64,000 nucleotides of DNA from Xenorhabdus vietnamensis (GTDB taxonomy: Bacteria > Pseudomonadota > Gammaproteobacteria > Enterobacterales > Enterobacteriaceae). The translations under genes were made by a program, and so were the position numbers. The stretch is from assembly GCF_002127535.1 (NCBI RefSeq), contig NZ_MUBJ01000002.1, positions 282,781 to 346,780 of the forward strand, read 5' to 3'. The notes under the pieces were generated by a model. That model worked only from the letters and a program-made list of their open reading frames with translations. It was not told the DNA's origin and searched no databases. Each line of letters starts with the position of its first letter. Position 1 is the first letter of the stretch. Of this stretch, positions 55,732-63,079 are shown one piece after another.

Positions 55732-56493
55732 ATGGGAAATAAACGTCATCAGTACTCATCAGCACAAAATGTTGCCCTAGTTGCTCAAGTGAGCAGAGTT
55801 TGTCCACTATGCGATGAACCTCTCTTTTACCAAAAGAATGGCAAAAGCTATAAGAATTATGAGATTGCGCATATTTACCCGCTAAATCCTTCAGATGCTG
55901 AAGTTGAATTGCTAAAGAGCGAAGAACGTTTAAGTAAAGATGTTAATGACGAAGACAATGTAATCCCATTATGCGAGGTTTGCCATGGCAAGTTTGACAA
56001 ACCAAGAGCAATTGAAGAATACCGAGAATTAATAGCGATAAAGAAAAGGTTAATACAAAGATCTGGTCAGGAAGCACTATGGAAAACCTACGCCATAGAA
56101 GATGAAATATGTGACATAATTGACGCTTTGTACAATGAATATGATCTGAACGATGATTGTGAAATATCATATCAGCCTAAAAACATTGATGAAAAATTAA
56201 ACGAAACAATAACAAAACCTACAAAGAGAAAAATAAAAAACAATGTAGGAGATTACTATATTTTTATAAAAGGAAAATTAGCCTCATTTGATCAAAATGA
56301 CCCAGATTTATCTGACATGATTTCCCTGCAGATAAAAACCTTTTATTTAAAACAAAAACGCTTTGGTTATGACCAACAGATTATTTTTGAGAATATTGTG
56401 GCTTGGATCAACTCTAAGACGAAGCCTAAGTCTAGTGATGCGGCAGAAATATTGGCATCTTTTTTTATTCAAAACTGTGAGGTGTTTGAATGA
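55732..56493 (+). CDS. HNH effector of an ABC-three-component system
   Basis: A 253-residue protein with an N-terminal HNH nuclease domain: zinc knuckle CPLCDEP (C24, C27), catalytic EIAHIYPLN (H47), then NVIPLCEVCHGKFD (N76, C81, C84, H85). The rest is helical, with DEICDIIDALYNEY and a C-terminal ABC-3C-type helical domain (FGYDQQIIFENIVAWINSKT). The ATGA overlap with the next gene and the ATPase behind it fit ABC-3C systems, where the effector nuclease is controlled by an ATPase. Probable antiphage function. AAGGA lies before the start. Confidence 0.78.
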   Translation: MGNKRHQYSSAQNVALVAQVSRVCPLCDEPLFYQKNGKSYKNYEIAHIYPLNPSDAEVELLKSEERLSKDVNDEDNVIPLCEVCHGKFDKPRAIEEYRELIAIKKRLIQRSGQEALWKTYAIEDEICDIIDALYNEYDLNDDCEISYQPKNIDEKLNETITKPTKRKIKNNVGDYYIFIKGKLASFDQNDPDLSDMISLQIKTFYLKQKRFGYDQQIIFENIVAWINSKTKPKSSDAAEILASFFIQNCEVFE

Positions 56494-56714
56494 TTACACC
56501 GAATAAGTTTACTTCATTCGAACAGTCATTGTTAAGCAAGCTTCACTATATATTAGAAGCTCTACCAGTAGTTAGTCGATTAAACGAACTATATGAAAAG
56601 GTAGAAAAAAACTTTGAAGATGTGAGCGAATTTATCGCATGTATTGATGTGCTATATATTCTTGGTCGTATCGAGTTGAATAGAGATGGTGGAGAAATAA
56701 CCAATGTTAACTGA
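56490..56714 (+). CDS. ABC-three-component middle component
   Basis: A 74-residue protein, MITPNKFTSFEQSLLSKLHYILEAL..., with a winged-helix-like small domain typical of the middle component linking effector and ATPase in ABC-3C systems. It overlaps the HNH gene by 4 bp and the ATPase gene by 11 bp, so the three are translationally coupled. Confidence 0.78.
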   Translation: MITPNKFTSFEQSLLSKLHYILEALPVVSRLNELYEKVEKNFEDVSEFIACIDVLYILGRIELNRDGGEITNVN

Positions 56715-58350
56715 AATACGATCTGACGTTTTCAAGAACAAAACTATTAAATTTCATGAGGGATTAAATGTTGTATTAGGTGATTCGGTCGCAACTAATT
56801 CAATTGGAAAATCTACATTACTGATGCTTGTGGATTTTTCTTTTGGTGGTGAATCATTTATCAAAAATGATGGTGGAGCAGTTGAAAATTTAGGCCACCA
56901 CTCGTATTTCATAATACATGAATTTGGAAAAGAAAAATACATATTCAAGAGAGGTACATTTAAACCAGACCTAATATATATCTGTTCAAACGATTATGAA
57001 GAACAGGAAGCAATTACATTAGATTATTTTAAAGTTTTTCTTAAGGCTCAATATAAATTAGAAACAATTGAATTATCATTCAGAGCAATAATTTCCCTGT
57101 TTTCCAGAATTTGGGGAAGAGAAAACCTAGAAGTTAAAAAGCCTTTGCATGATCATCCATCAAACAATGGTGAAGAATGCATAGAAAAGATAATTAAGCT
57201 TTTTGAAAGGTACACAACCATCAGGGAGTTATCACAACAATTAAAAGATAAAAATACTGAGAAGCAGGTTTTATCTGGAGCATTTAGACAAAAATTTATT
57301 CCAAAAATAACAAAAACCCAATATAGGAAAAACCTAAAAGAAATTGATAGGATTCAACGTGAAATTGAAGAAATAAAATCAAATCTTGCAAAGTATGCAA
57401 TCAATCTCAGTGAAATAGCAAGTAAGGAGTTCCTAGAGCTGAAGGAACAAAAAGATCTATTGCTTGATGGAAAAACCTCTATCACTAGTAGGTTATCTAG
57501 AGTTAGAAATAACCTAAATAAGAATAACCACATTAAAAGTACACACTTCGCTGGCCTCAAAAAATTTTTCCCTGATGTGAATGAAGAAAAAATTGCAGAG
57601 ATAGAAGAGTTTCATTGCAATATAACAAAAATACTGAAATCAGAATTAAAAGCAAGCGAGAGAGAGCTTCAAAAAGATCTTGAATTAATTACAGATGAGA
57701 TCAAGAAAATAGATGAAAGAATTAACAAAACTCTATCAAAAATTGATAATCCTGAAATAATCGTTGACCGTGTGTATAATCTATCTAATTCTCACAAAGA
57801 AACAGTTATTGAGAACAATTACTTTGAAACCGAAGAAAACATAAAGTTATCCATCAACGATATGAAATCTGACTTAAAGTCTGAGAAGGAAAAAATCCTG
57901 AAGTTTATTGAGGATTTGATCAACGATAAAATAAAAAGCTTAGTTACTTTCATATACAGCAAAAATCATAAAAGTCCAGAGTTAACGTTGAACGACAAAA
58001 ACTATCAATATAAGACTATTGATAATACAGGGACAGGAACGGCATATTCAAACTTATTGCTCCTTGACATTGCGATATTTGAGCTAACAAAACTGCCTAT
58101 CCTTATTCATGACTCACTCTTATACAAGAATATAGCAAATGATGCCGTTTCCCATTTCATTGATTTATATCTAAAACAAGATAAGCAATCTTTCATAGCA
58201 ATTGATGAAATAGAAAAATACGGCCAAAAAACAAAGGAAACATTAGAAGAAAAAAAAGTAATTAAACTTACCAACCAAGATGTTTTATATGTTAAGGATT
58301 GGAGAGAAAAAAAAAGTCCTAACACATATGAACCTTCTCGCCGTCAGTAG
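56704..58350 (+). CDS. DUF2326-type ATPase of the ABC-three-component system
   Basis: A 548-residue SMC/RecN-like ATPase with an N-terminal extended Walker A region (LGDSVATNSIGKSTLL, about 25-40), characteristic of DUF2326 proteins. A long coiled coil runs over about 170-420, and a C-terminal ABC half includes LPILIHDSLLYKNI and FIAIDEIEKYG. It is the sensor/motor of the ABC-3C operon and probably recognises foreign DNA or damage. Codon use is very AT-rich compared with the element backbone, consistent with separately acquired cargo. Confidence 0.8.
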   Translation: MLTEIRSDVFKNKTIKFHEGLNVVLGDSVATNSIGKSTLLMLVDFSFGGESFIKNDGGAVENLGHHSYFIIHEFGKEKYIFKRGTFKPDLIYICSNDYEEQEAITLDYFKVFLKAQYKLETIELSFRAIISLFSRIWGRENLEVKKPLHDHPSNNGEECIEKIIKLFERYTTIRELSQQLKDKNTEKQVLSGAFRQKFIPKITKTQYRKNLKEIDRIQREIEEIKSNLAKYAINLSEIASKEFLELKEQKDLLLDGKTSITSRLSRVRNNLNKNNHIKSTHFAGLKKFFPDVNEEKIAEIEEFHCNITKILKSELKASERELQKDLELITDEIKKIDERINKTLSKIDNPEIIVDRVYNLSNSHKETVIENNYFETEENIKLSINDMKSDLKSEKEKILKFIEDLINDKIKSLVTFIYSKNHKSPELTLNDKNYQYKTIDNTGTGTAYSNLLLLDIAIFELTKLPILIHDSLLYKNIANDAVSHFIDLYLKQDKQSFIAIDEIEKYGQKTKETLEEKKVIKLTNQDVLYVKDWREKKSPNTYEPSRRQ

Positions 58351-58532
58351 ACAATAGCATTGTTTCGCAGTGTCAGCAGCCAATGATTTCGAACAAAAAG
58401 TCGCCTACTCCGTTTGCCCAATTTGAACTTATCCGAAGCAGGCGGCTTCGAATCAAAACTCTAAATAGAAATTGTCCATTTATTGTCTATTATATAAAAT
58501 GATGATACGGAAATATTTTTGGTTTTATTCTT

Positions 58533-60452
58533 ATGACTCATGATAGCTATTTTAGTAAAAAAAAGTCTGGAGGGGCATTCTCTTCCATTGGGGATATGTA
58601 TCAAGGTTTCTGTACCCTATATTTTACAATGAAAAATATAGATAACAGTGAATTTCTCTCCACTGGGATTGAGACTGATGATGATTTTACACTATTGTTT
58701 TCCTCTCACACTAAGCATTTTCAAGTCAAATATTCAACAATCACACATAAAATAGCGAAAAATTATTTAAAACCCTACACAACCTTAATAGGGCTTGATA
58801 TTGATAAAAAGCTTTCAACATTCATTACGTATTTAAAACAGTACAAGAATTTCCAATCATCGGATGCCACTAAAGTAGACAAAATAATCAAACAGTGTGA
58901 TTTCATTAAAATCATGCAGAAGCATAATTTCAGTCCAGACGATTTGTACATCATGAAAGACAACTGGAATATCGAGTCTGTCTCAATAGATCACATTGAG
59001 GAGACTATTAAATACTGGATTATGGATTGGGGAATTCAAAAAGGATTGCTCTTAGATTCAGGGCGAGCTTTTAGTGAACTGTTGTATATCATTTTAATAG
59101 CTCGAAATGAAAGAGGTTTTCTTACAAAAGATCACTTTATTTCAATATTAAAGAGCCATGTCATCTCGCCGTTCACAAAACAAACACCTGATATTAAGTC
59201 TGGACACTTTAATAGAATAAAAATCGCTCCTGATCAAGTAATAAAAAGCGTAAATGACAAAATATCACTTGCAGAAGATTGTCTTGTAAAAGAAAAATAT
59301 CAAGAAGCACTATCAGAGTATCTAAAATTAGCTGAGTTTGTTGAATCAGTGTCTATTTATTGCCGTTGTGCTGCTATATATTCTTTTCTTAATAACGACA
59401 CTTTGGCACTTTCTTGGTGCGAAAAAGCATTAACACTCAAATCCCTACATCCTGAAGCACTGAGTATTAAAGGTTCTCTGATGCTGAATGCCAATAAGGT
59501 TGATTTAGCACTCGAACTATTCCTTTCTGCTAATGACAAGGACTCAGGCAATACGTCGACGTTATATCAAATAGGAACTTGTTATGCTAAGAAGCAAAAG
59601 CCAGAAATGGCTGAGAAATTTTATCGGGAAGCCATCGCAGCTGATGAAAATAATATCATTGCCAGAATATCTCTAGCCTATATTTTATATAGGATTGGTT
59701 TATTCACTGAGGCCAGCATTCATATAGATAAAGCGTTATTGCAGGCTCCTGGAATGCCAGATGCATTGACGTGCAAGGGAGAAATTACGCGTTTTTATGG
59801 GGATTATGATGAGGCACTTAGATATTTTGAACGATGCATAGAATCTCAGCCTGAAAACAAAGAAGCAAATTTAGGAAAAGCATGGTGTCTTTTAGAAAAA
59901 GGAGATAAAAAAGGTATTTTGTATTTGATTTATTCATATAAAAATGAACTGAATTCATTACCAATGGGGAAAAGCATAGTAATTGTAGATTTACGTTGGA
60001 ATGATATAAGCATCATTTCGATCACTAATTACAGCCAAAACAAATATCACATTAATTATAATGGAGTTGAAATGATTACAACAAAGAATGGAAGTAAAGA
60101 AATAGGTATTGGTATTATGTGGGCTGGCAAAATCGACACACCAATTATAACGCAAGACTACGATAACATTAATGATTTTACCGATACAGTTACTGCATTC
60201 AAAGCTGGGGTAGTATTTGGAAATTATGTTCTTGTCACAGGCTATGTGAGTGAGTATTCTAACTTCACCGAAATCAGTATAACGACAAAACAACATACAA
60301 TATATGGTCAAACAAATAGAGGGAAAAAAGAAGGGTTCATAGCTTTTCGTAATGCCTTTAGTGGGTTTGCCTGTATGATCCTGACTCATAAGCCTTCAGG
60401 ACAAGAATCTGTTTTCTGTATTACCGGATTTGAACTGAATACTATGACATGA
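58533..60452 (+). CDS. Cap4/DUF4297-like nuclease fused to TPR repeats
   Basis: A 639-residue protein. Residues about 12-70 (SGGAFSSIGDMYQGFCTLYF, then GIETDDDFTLLF...KHFQVKYS) match the dsDNA-nuclease domain of the DUF4297/Cap4 type, with acidic residues E47/D50-51 and Q64-x-K66 as the PD-(D/E)xK core. About seven TPR repeats follow (roughly 236-470: YQEALSEYLKLAEF, ALSWCEKALTLKS, EMAEKFYREAIAADE, EALRYFERCIESQPE). The last about 165 residues are beta-rich and unrecognised. It has its own promoter gap, behind the ABC-3C operon. It is likely a single-gene defence system with nuclease effector, TPR scaffold and C-terminal sensor, by analogy only. Confidence 0.68.
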   Translation: MTHDSYFSKKKSGGAFSSIGDMYQGFCTLYFTMKNIDNSEFLSTGIETDDDFTLLFSSHTKHFQVKYSTITHKIAKNYLKPYTTLIGLDIDKKLSTFITYLKQYKNFQSSDATKVDKIIKQCDFIKIMQKHNFSPDDLYIMKDNWNIESVSIDHIEETIKYWIMDWGIQKGLLLDSGRAFSELLYIILIARNERGFLTKDHFISILKSHVISPFTKQTPDIKSGHFNRIKIAPDQVIKSVNDKISLAEDCLVKEKYQEALSEYLKLAEFVESVSIYCRCAAIYSFLNNDTLALSWCEKALTLKSLHPEALSIKGSLMLNANKVDLALELFLSANDKDSGNTSTLYQIGTCYAKKQKPEMAEKFYREAIAADENNIIARISLAYILYRIGLFTEASIHIDKALLQAPGMPDALTCKGEITRFYGDYDEALRYFERCIESQPENKEANLGKAWCLLEKGDKKGILYLIYSYKNELNSLPMGKSIVIVDLRWNDISIISITNYSQNKYHINYNGVEMITTKNGSKEIGIGIMWAGKIDTPIITQDYDNINDFTDTVTAFKAGVVFGNYVLVTGYVSEYSNFTEISITTKQHTIYGQTNRGKKEGFIAFRNAFSGFACMILTHKPSGQESVFCITGFELNTMT

Positions 60453-60479
60453 CAATAGTTGCAGTGAGTTATTACCAAC

Positions 60480-60507
60480 TAACTCTCTTTTGTCCAGAAG
60501 CGAGTTA
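60480..60507. repeat. 28-nt covarying hairpin repeat, copy 3
   Basis: TAACTC...GAGTTA palindrome with inner CTT/AAG and a TGTCC loop, 23/28 identical to copy 2 and in direct orientation. It lies 27 bp after the nuclease-TPR stop codon, at the right edge of the cargo, next to the convergent Integrase_1 gene. Confidence 0.65.
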
Positions 60508-60587
60508 GCAATAACATATTAATAATCGCCTAAAATTCAAGGTTGCTTTGCTCATATAAAGCCGCAGGCCGTGTGATCCAATACAGT

Positions 60588-61505
60588 TTATTCACTCTCA
60601 ATATTCTGGTAATACACCTGCCGAATATAGCGCCCTCGCCCATCACCATGCCCTAAATCCATTGAGACCAGTGCCAGCGCTTCCCGCTCGCTGAATCCTT
60701 GCGCTATATAATGCTCCCCGGATTGCTGAGCAAAATGATAACGCATACTGTGTGGCGCTTTATTACCGCTCAGTCCTGCACTTCTGACAATATAGCGGTA
60801 ACGGTCGATGGCCTGCGTGATCGTCGGCTTATCAATCAGTTTACTGCCACGCCCGGTCTGCTCGCGTTCAGCATAAGCAATCGCGTGTTGCAGGGCTTCC
60901 CGATCCAGTATGACCGTCTGCCGGGGTCGTCCCCCTTTAGTACCGAACACCACCCGCACAGACGTATGCCCGTTTTCCAGTGCTTTCTTCCAGGTCGCTA
61001 ACGATTTGTAGGCTTCCACCGCTTCTTTGGTACGAAGTCCCAGCACATACGCCAGTTGCATAACAGCCGCGACACGCCGGTCTTTTTGTTCCACCTGCTG
61101 AAAAATGTCCCGGAATGTAGCCAGTGCCAGCGCCATTTTCGTTCCCTTGCGGCTGGTATCCGCGATACCCAATGCCCGGTTACTCAGGCGGGCATTATCG
61201 GGATCAGCCAGCTTATGCTTTCCCGCCTGCGCTAAAATGGCTCGCAGCACCGACATTTCATTTTGCAGTGTCCGATGACTGATATTGTTGGCTTTGCGTT
61301 CAGCGATGTAGTGCTCAATATATTTCACCTTCAGGCTATCCATTTGGCGGAGTTTGATGCCATTGTCTTTCAAATAATCAAGGAAGTGCCGGGCAATCCG
61401 CGCCCGATCCGCCACCGTAACAAAACTTCCGCCTGCCTGTCGGGCATGCGTGATAAAAACTTTTCTGAACAGCTCAACCTTTGAACGTGTCGATCCCTGC
61501 GCCAT
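60588..61505 (-). CDS. Integrase_1-family tyrosine recombinase of the ICE backbone
   Basis: A 305-residue protein of the 'integrase domain-containing' family found inside SPI-7/PAPI-type elements (Phage_int_SAM_2 plus Integrase_1). The N-terminal SAM-like domain reads FVTVADRARIARHFLDYLKDNGI; catalytic residues are Arg in LGLRTKEAVE, HxxR in HSMRYHFAQQ, and DLGHGDGRGRYIRQVYY with histidine and tyrosine. Its GC-rich codon use matches the 42-47 kb backbone, not the AT-rich cargo, placing the right cargo border at about 60.45-60.55 kb. Confidence 0.85.
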   Translation of the reverse strand: MAQGSTRSKVELFRKVFITHARQAGGSFVTVADRARIARHFLDYLKDNGIKLRQMDSLKVKYIEHYIAERKANNISHRTLQNEMSVLRAILAQAGKHKLADPDNARLSNRALGIADTSRKGTKMALALATFRDIFQQVEQKDRRVAAVMQLAYVLGLRTKEAVEAYKSLATWKKALENGHTSVRVVFGTKGGRPRQTVILDREALQHAIAYAEREQTGRGSKLIDKPTITQAIDRYRYIVRSAGLSGNKAPHSMRYHFAQQSGEHYIAQGFSEREALALVSMDLGHGDGRGRYIRQVYYQNIESE

Positions 61506-61910
61506 TCTCGCCTCTTCTGCTACTTTGCGTTTGTTTTATTCATTTTTAGTCGTTTTTAAAACAATTCCCTGCGTGTCGGTTCAGGTTCACCGTTCCGTGG
61601 TGCGTCAGACAATGTGTAGCAGGGTGAGATTGTGTTGAGTTATTGCAGGAGCTCGCGACGTGCTCAGCACAGCGATGACATGCTCCCCGTTCAGTGCCTG
61701 ATCTCATCAGGATGAACGCCTCATTATCTTGACGTGATTCATTTCTCCTTAATTTTTACTGCATCAGCCTGCAATCAGGCAGTGGGTTGAAAATCCGATA
61801 GGACAATCGTTTATCCATCAGACAGCAGGGTGGTTAATAGTCTGTTTTACGTGGTTTCACTGAGTAATGCGGGATTCAAATCGGTCGTAAAGCCAGGCCG
61901 GATGGGCTAT
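61506..61910. other. Spacer upstream of Integrase_1
   Basis: About 400 bp of backbone-like sequence without a recognisable gene. It should contain the promoter of the Integrase_1 gene. Confidence 0.35.
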
Positions 61911-61990
61911 GGACGTTTGCCGCTTTGCGGCGTCACTTGGTAATCGCTGCGCTGTTACGCAAGTGACGCCGCACAGTTTTCGGGACGTTT
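61911..61990. other. Large palindrome between direct repeats (oriT-like)
   Basis: A perfect 14-bp inverted repeat TGCGGCGTCACTTG / CAAGTGACGCCGCA (61926-61939, 61960-61973) continues inward with GTAA/TTAC around an 11-nt loop. GGACGTTT occurs as a direct repeat on both sides (61911-61918, 61983-61990). No U-run follows in either direction, so a terminator is unlikely. The form fits a nick-region or regulator-binding site of the integrative element. Confidence 0.5.
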
Positions 61991-62117
61991 ATCGTGATGA
62001 ATTGAAAACATAGATGAATGCCATACCGATTAAAATGGTATCGGTCAGCGTGAGCCAGAAGATGCTCTGTCTGTTAGGTGGTAAGCCGATCTCATAACGA
62101 AATTGGGAAACTTTCAT
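61989..62117 (-). CDS. Possible small membrane protein downstream of leader copy B
   Basis: A 42-residue reading frame, MKVSQFRYEIGLPPNRQSIFWLTLTDTILIGMAFIYVFNSSR, with one transmembrane helix. Its ATG lies 27 nt beyond leader copy B, so the leader could control it. No strong ribosome site. A longer in-frame version would start inside the leader (62180). Unassigned. Confidence 0.35.
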   Translation of the reverse strand: MKVSQFRYEIGLPPNRQSIFWLTLTDTILIGMAFIYVFNSSR

Positions 62118-62143
62118 CGCCAGACGATGGGTTAGGTGTCCGA

Positions 62144-62256
62144 CGATATCTGCTTCCAAAAGTGTGCAGATGTACCGCATTATGATGCACTCCCTTGCAG
62201 GCTACAGGAGTTTTATTTCGCCACCCGGAGGTGATCCTTACAGGCGATGGGATCAT
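62144..62256 (-). promoter_or_regulatory. Three-hairpin leader RNA, copy B
   Basis: Second copy of the element at 47781-47894, same strand. The core containing the CTCCTGTAGCCTGCAAGGGAG hairpin is unchanged, and the flanking CGCC/GGCG stem covaries with CGCT/AGCG in copy A. It precedes the small membrane ORF and the Integrase_1 gene. Confidence 0.65.
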
Positions 62257-63000
62257 TAAGATAACAAGAAGATATTAACGATTACATCAGGAACGGTCAA
62301 ACTTTTGCTTTATGCTATCCCTCATTTTTCATTGAGTATCTCCCATCAATTCGAACATCTCTCTCGACAAAATGGACAGAAATATATTTTTAATATTGCC
62401 CATATGAGAATTATCTTATAGAAAGATTAATCTTTATCTCAAACAGAAACTTAATTTACACTTTTACATAAATTAAATACTTATTTTTGTTATACCATTC
62501 CATTTAATAATTGGGTTAATAAATGTATTCATCTTTTTAAAAATAATTTTTTGCGATCATTATCATAAAATGAAAATGATCATGACCTTCAAAAGAATAA
62601 ATTTTATTTTTTATTTTCAATTCAACGTGTTATAGCATCCTCTATTTATCTAATGGCAACATCCTGTAAAATAATAAGTTTATTATATATAAAAACATGG
62701 CATATCACGCTAATTCAGCAATCATTTTAATTTTTTATCCCACCGTTGTAGGATGAGAGTTTTTATTTCACTTGATTTCATTTGGTTTTTACTTGTCCGT
62801 TATTTATTATTTTCCATCATTATTTTTACCATGAATTAACTAATGTATTCTGACATCAAAGTTTATTCAAATTATATCAATACCGCTGTGTGAAATTTTC
62901 AGCTTACCTGGATGCCGGAAAAGAAATAACACCGCGTAGTGATTTTTTAATTATCGAATTTGTCAGAAACAACGTTAGTCTGATTGAAATCTTGTGCCCG
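62257..63000. other. AT-rich region upstream of vgrG
   Basis: About 740 bp, strongly AT-rich, unlike the GC-rich backbone and vgrG on each side. I see no credible gene. A GTG-started open stretch from 62890 runs into vgrG but looks accidental. The vgrG promoter is expected here. Confidence 0.4.
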
Positions 63001-63051
63001 AACGTTATGGCCTGCACGGCTATCAGGCTGGATAACCTGCCCCATAACGTT
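63001..63051 (+). promoter_or_regulatory. Inverted repeat in the vgrG leader
   Basis: AACGTTATGG (63001-63010) and CCATAACGTT (63042-63051) form a perfect 10-bp stem around a 31-nt loop. It ends 28 bp before the vgrG start codon, just ahead of its ribosome site. Possible translational or transcriptional control hairpin. Confidence 0.45.
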
Positions 63052-63079
63052 ATCCGTCATTATCTCAGGGAGATATACC

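Noticed and set aside
49591..60507. Integron attC sites at the 28-nt hairpins
   Set aside because: The palindromes are far shorter than attC (57 nt or more), lack two box pairs with extrahelical bases, and no intI-type gene is present.
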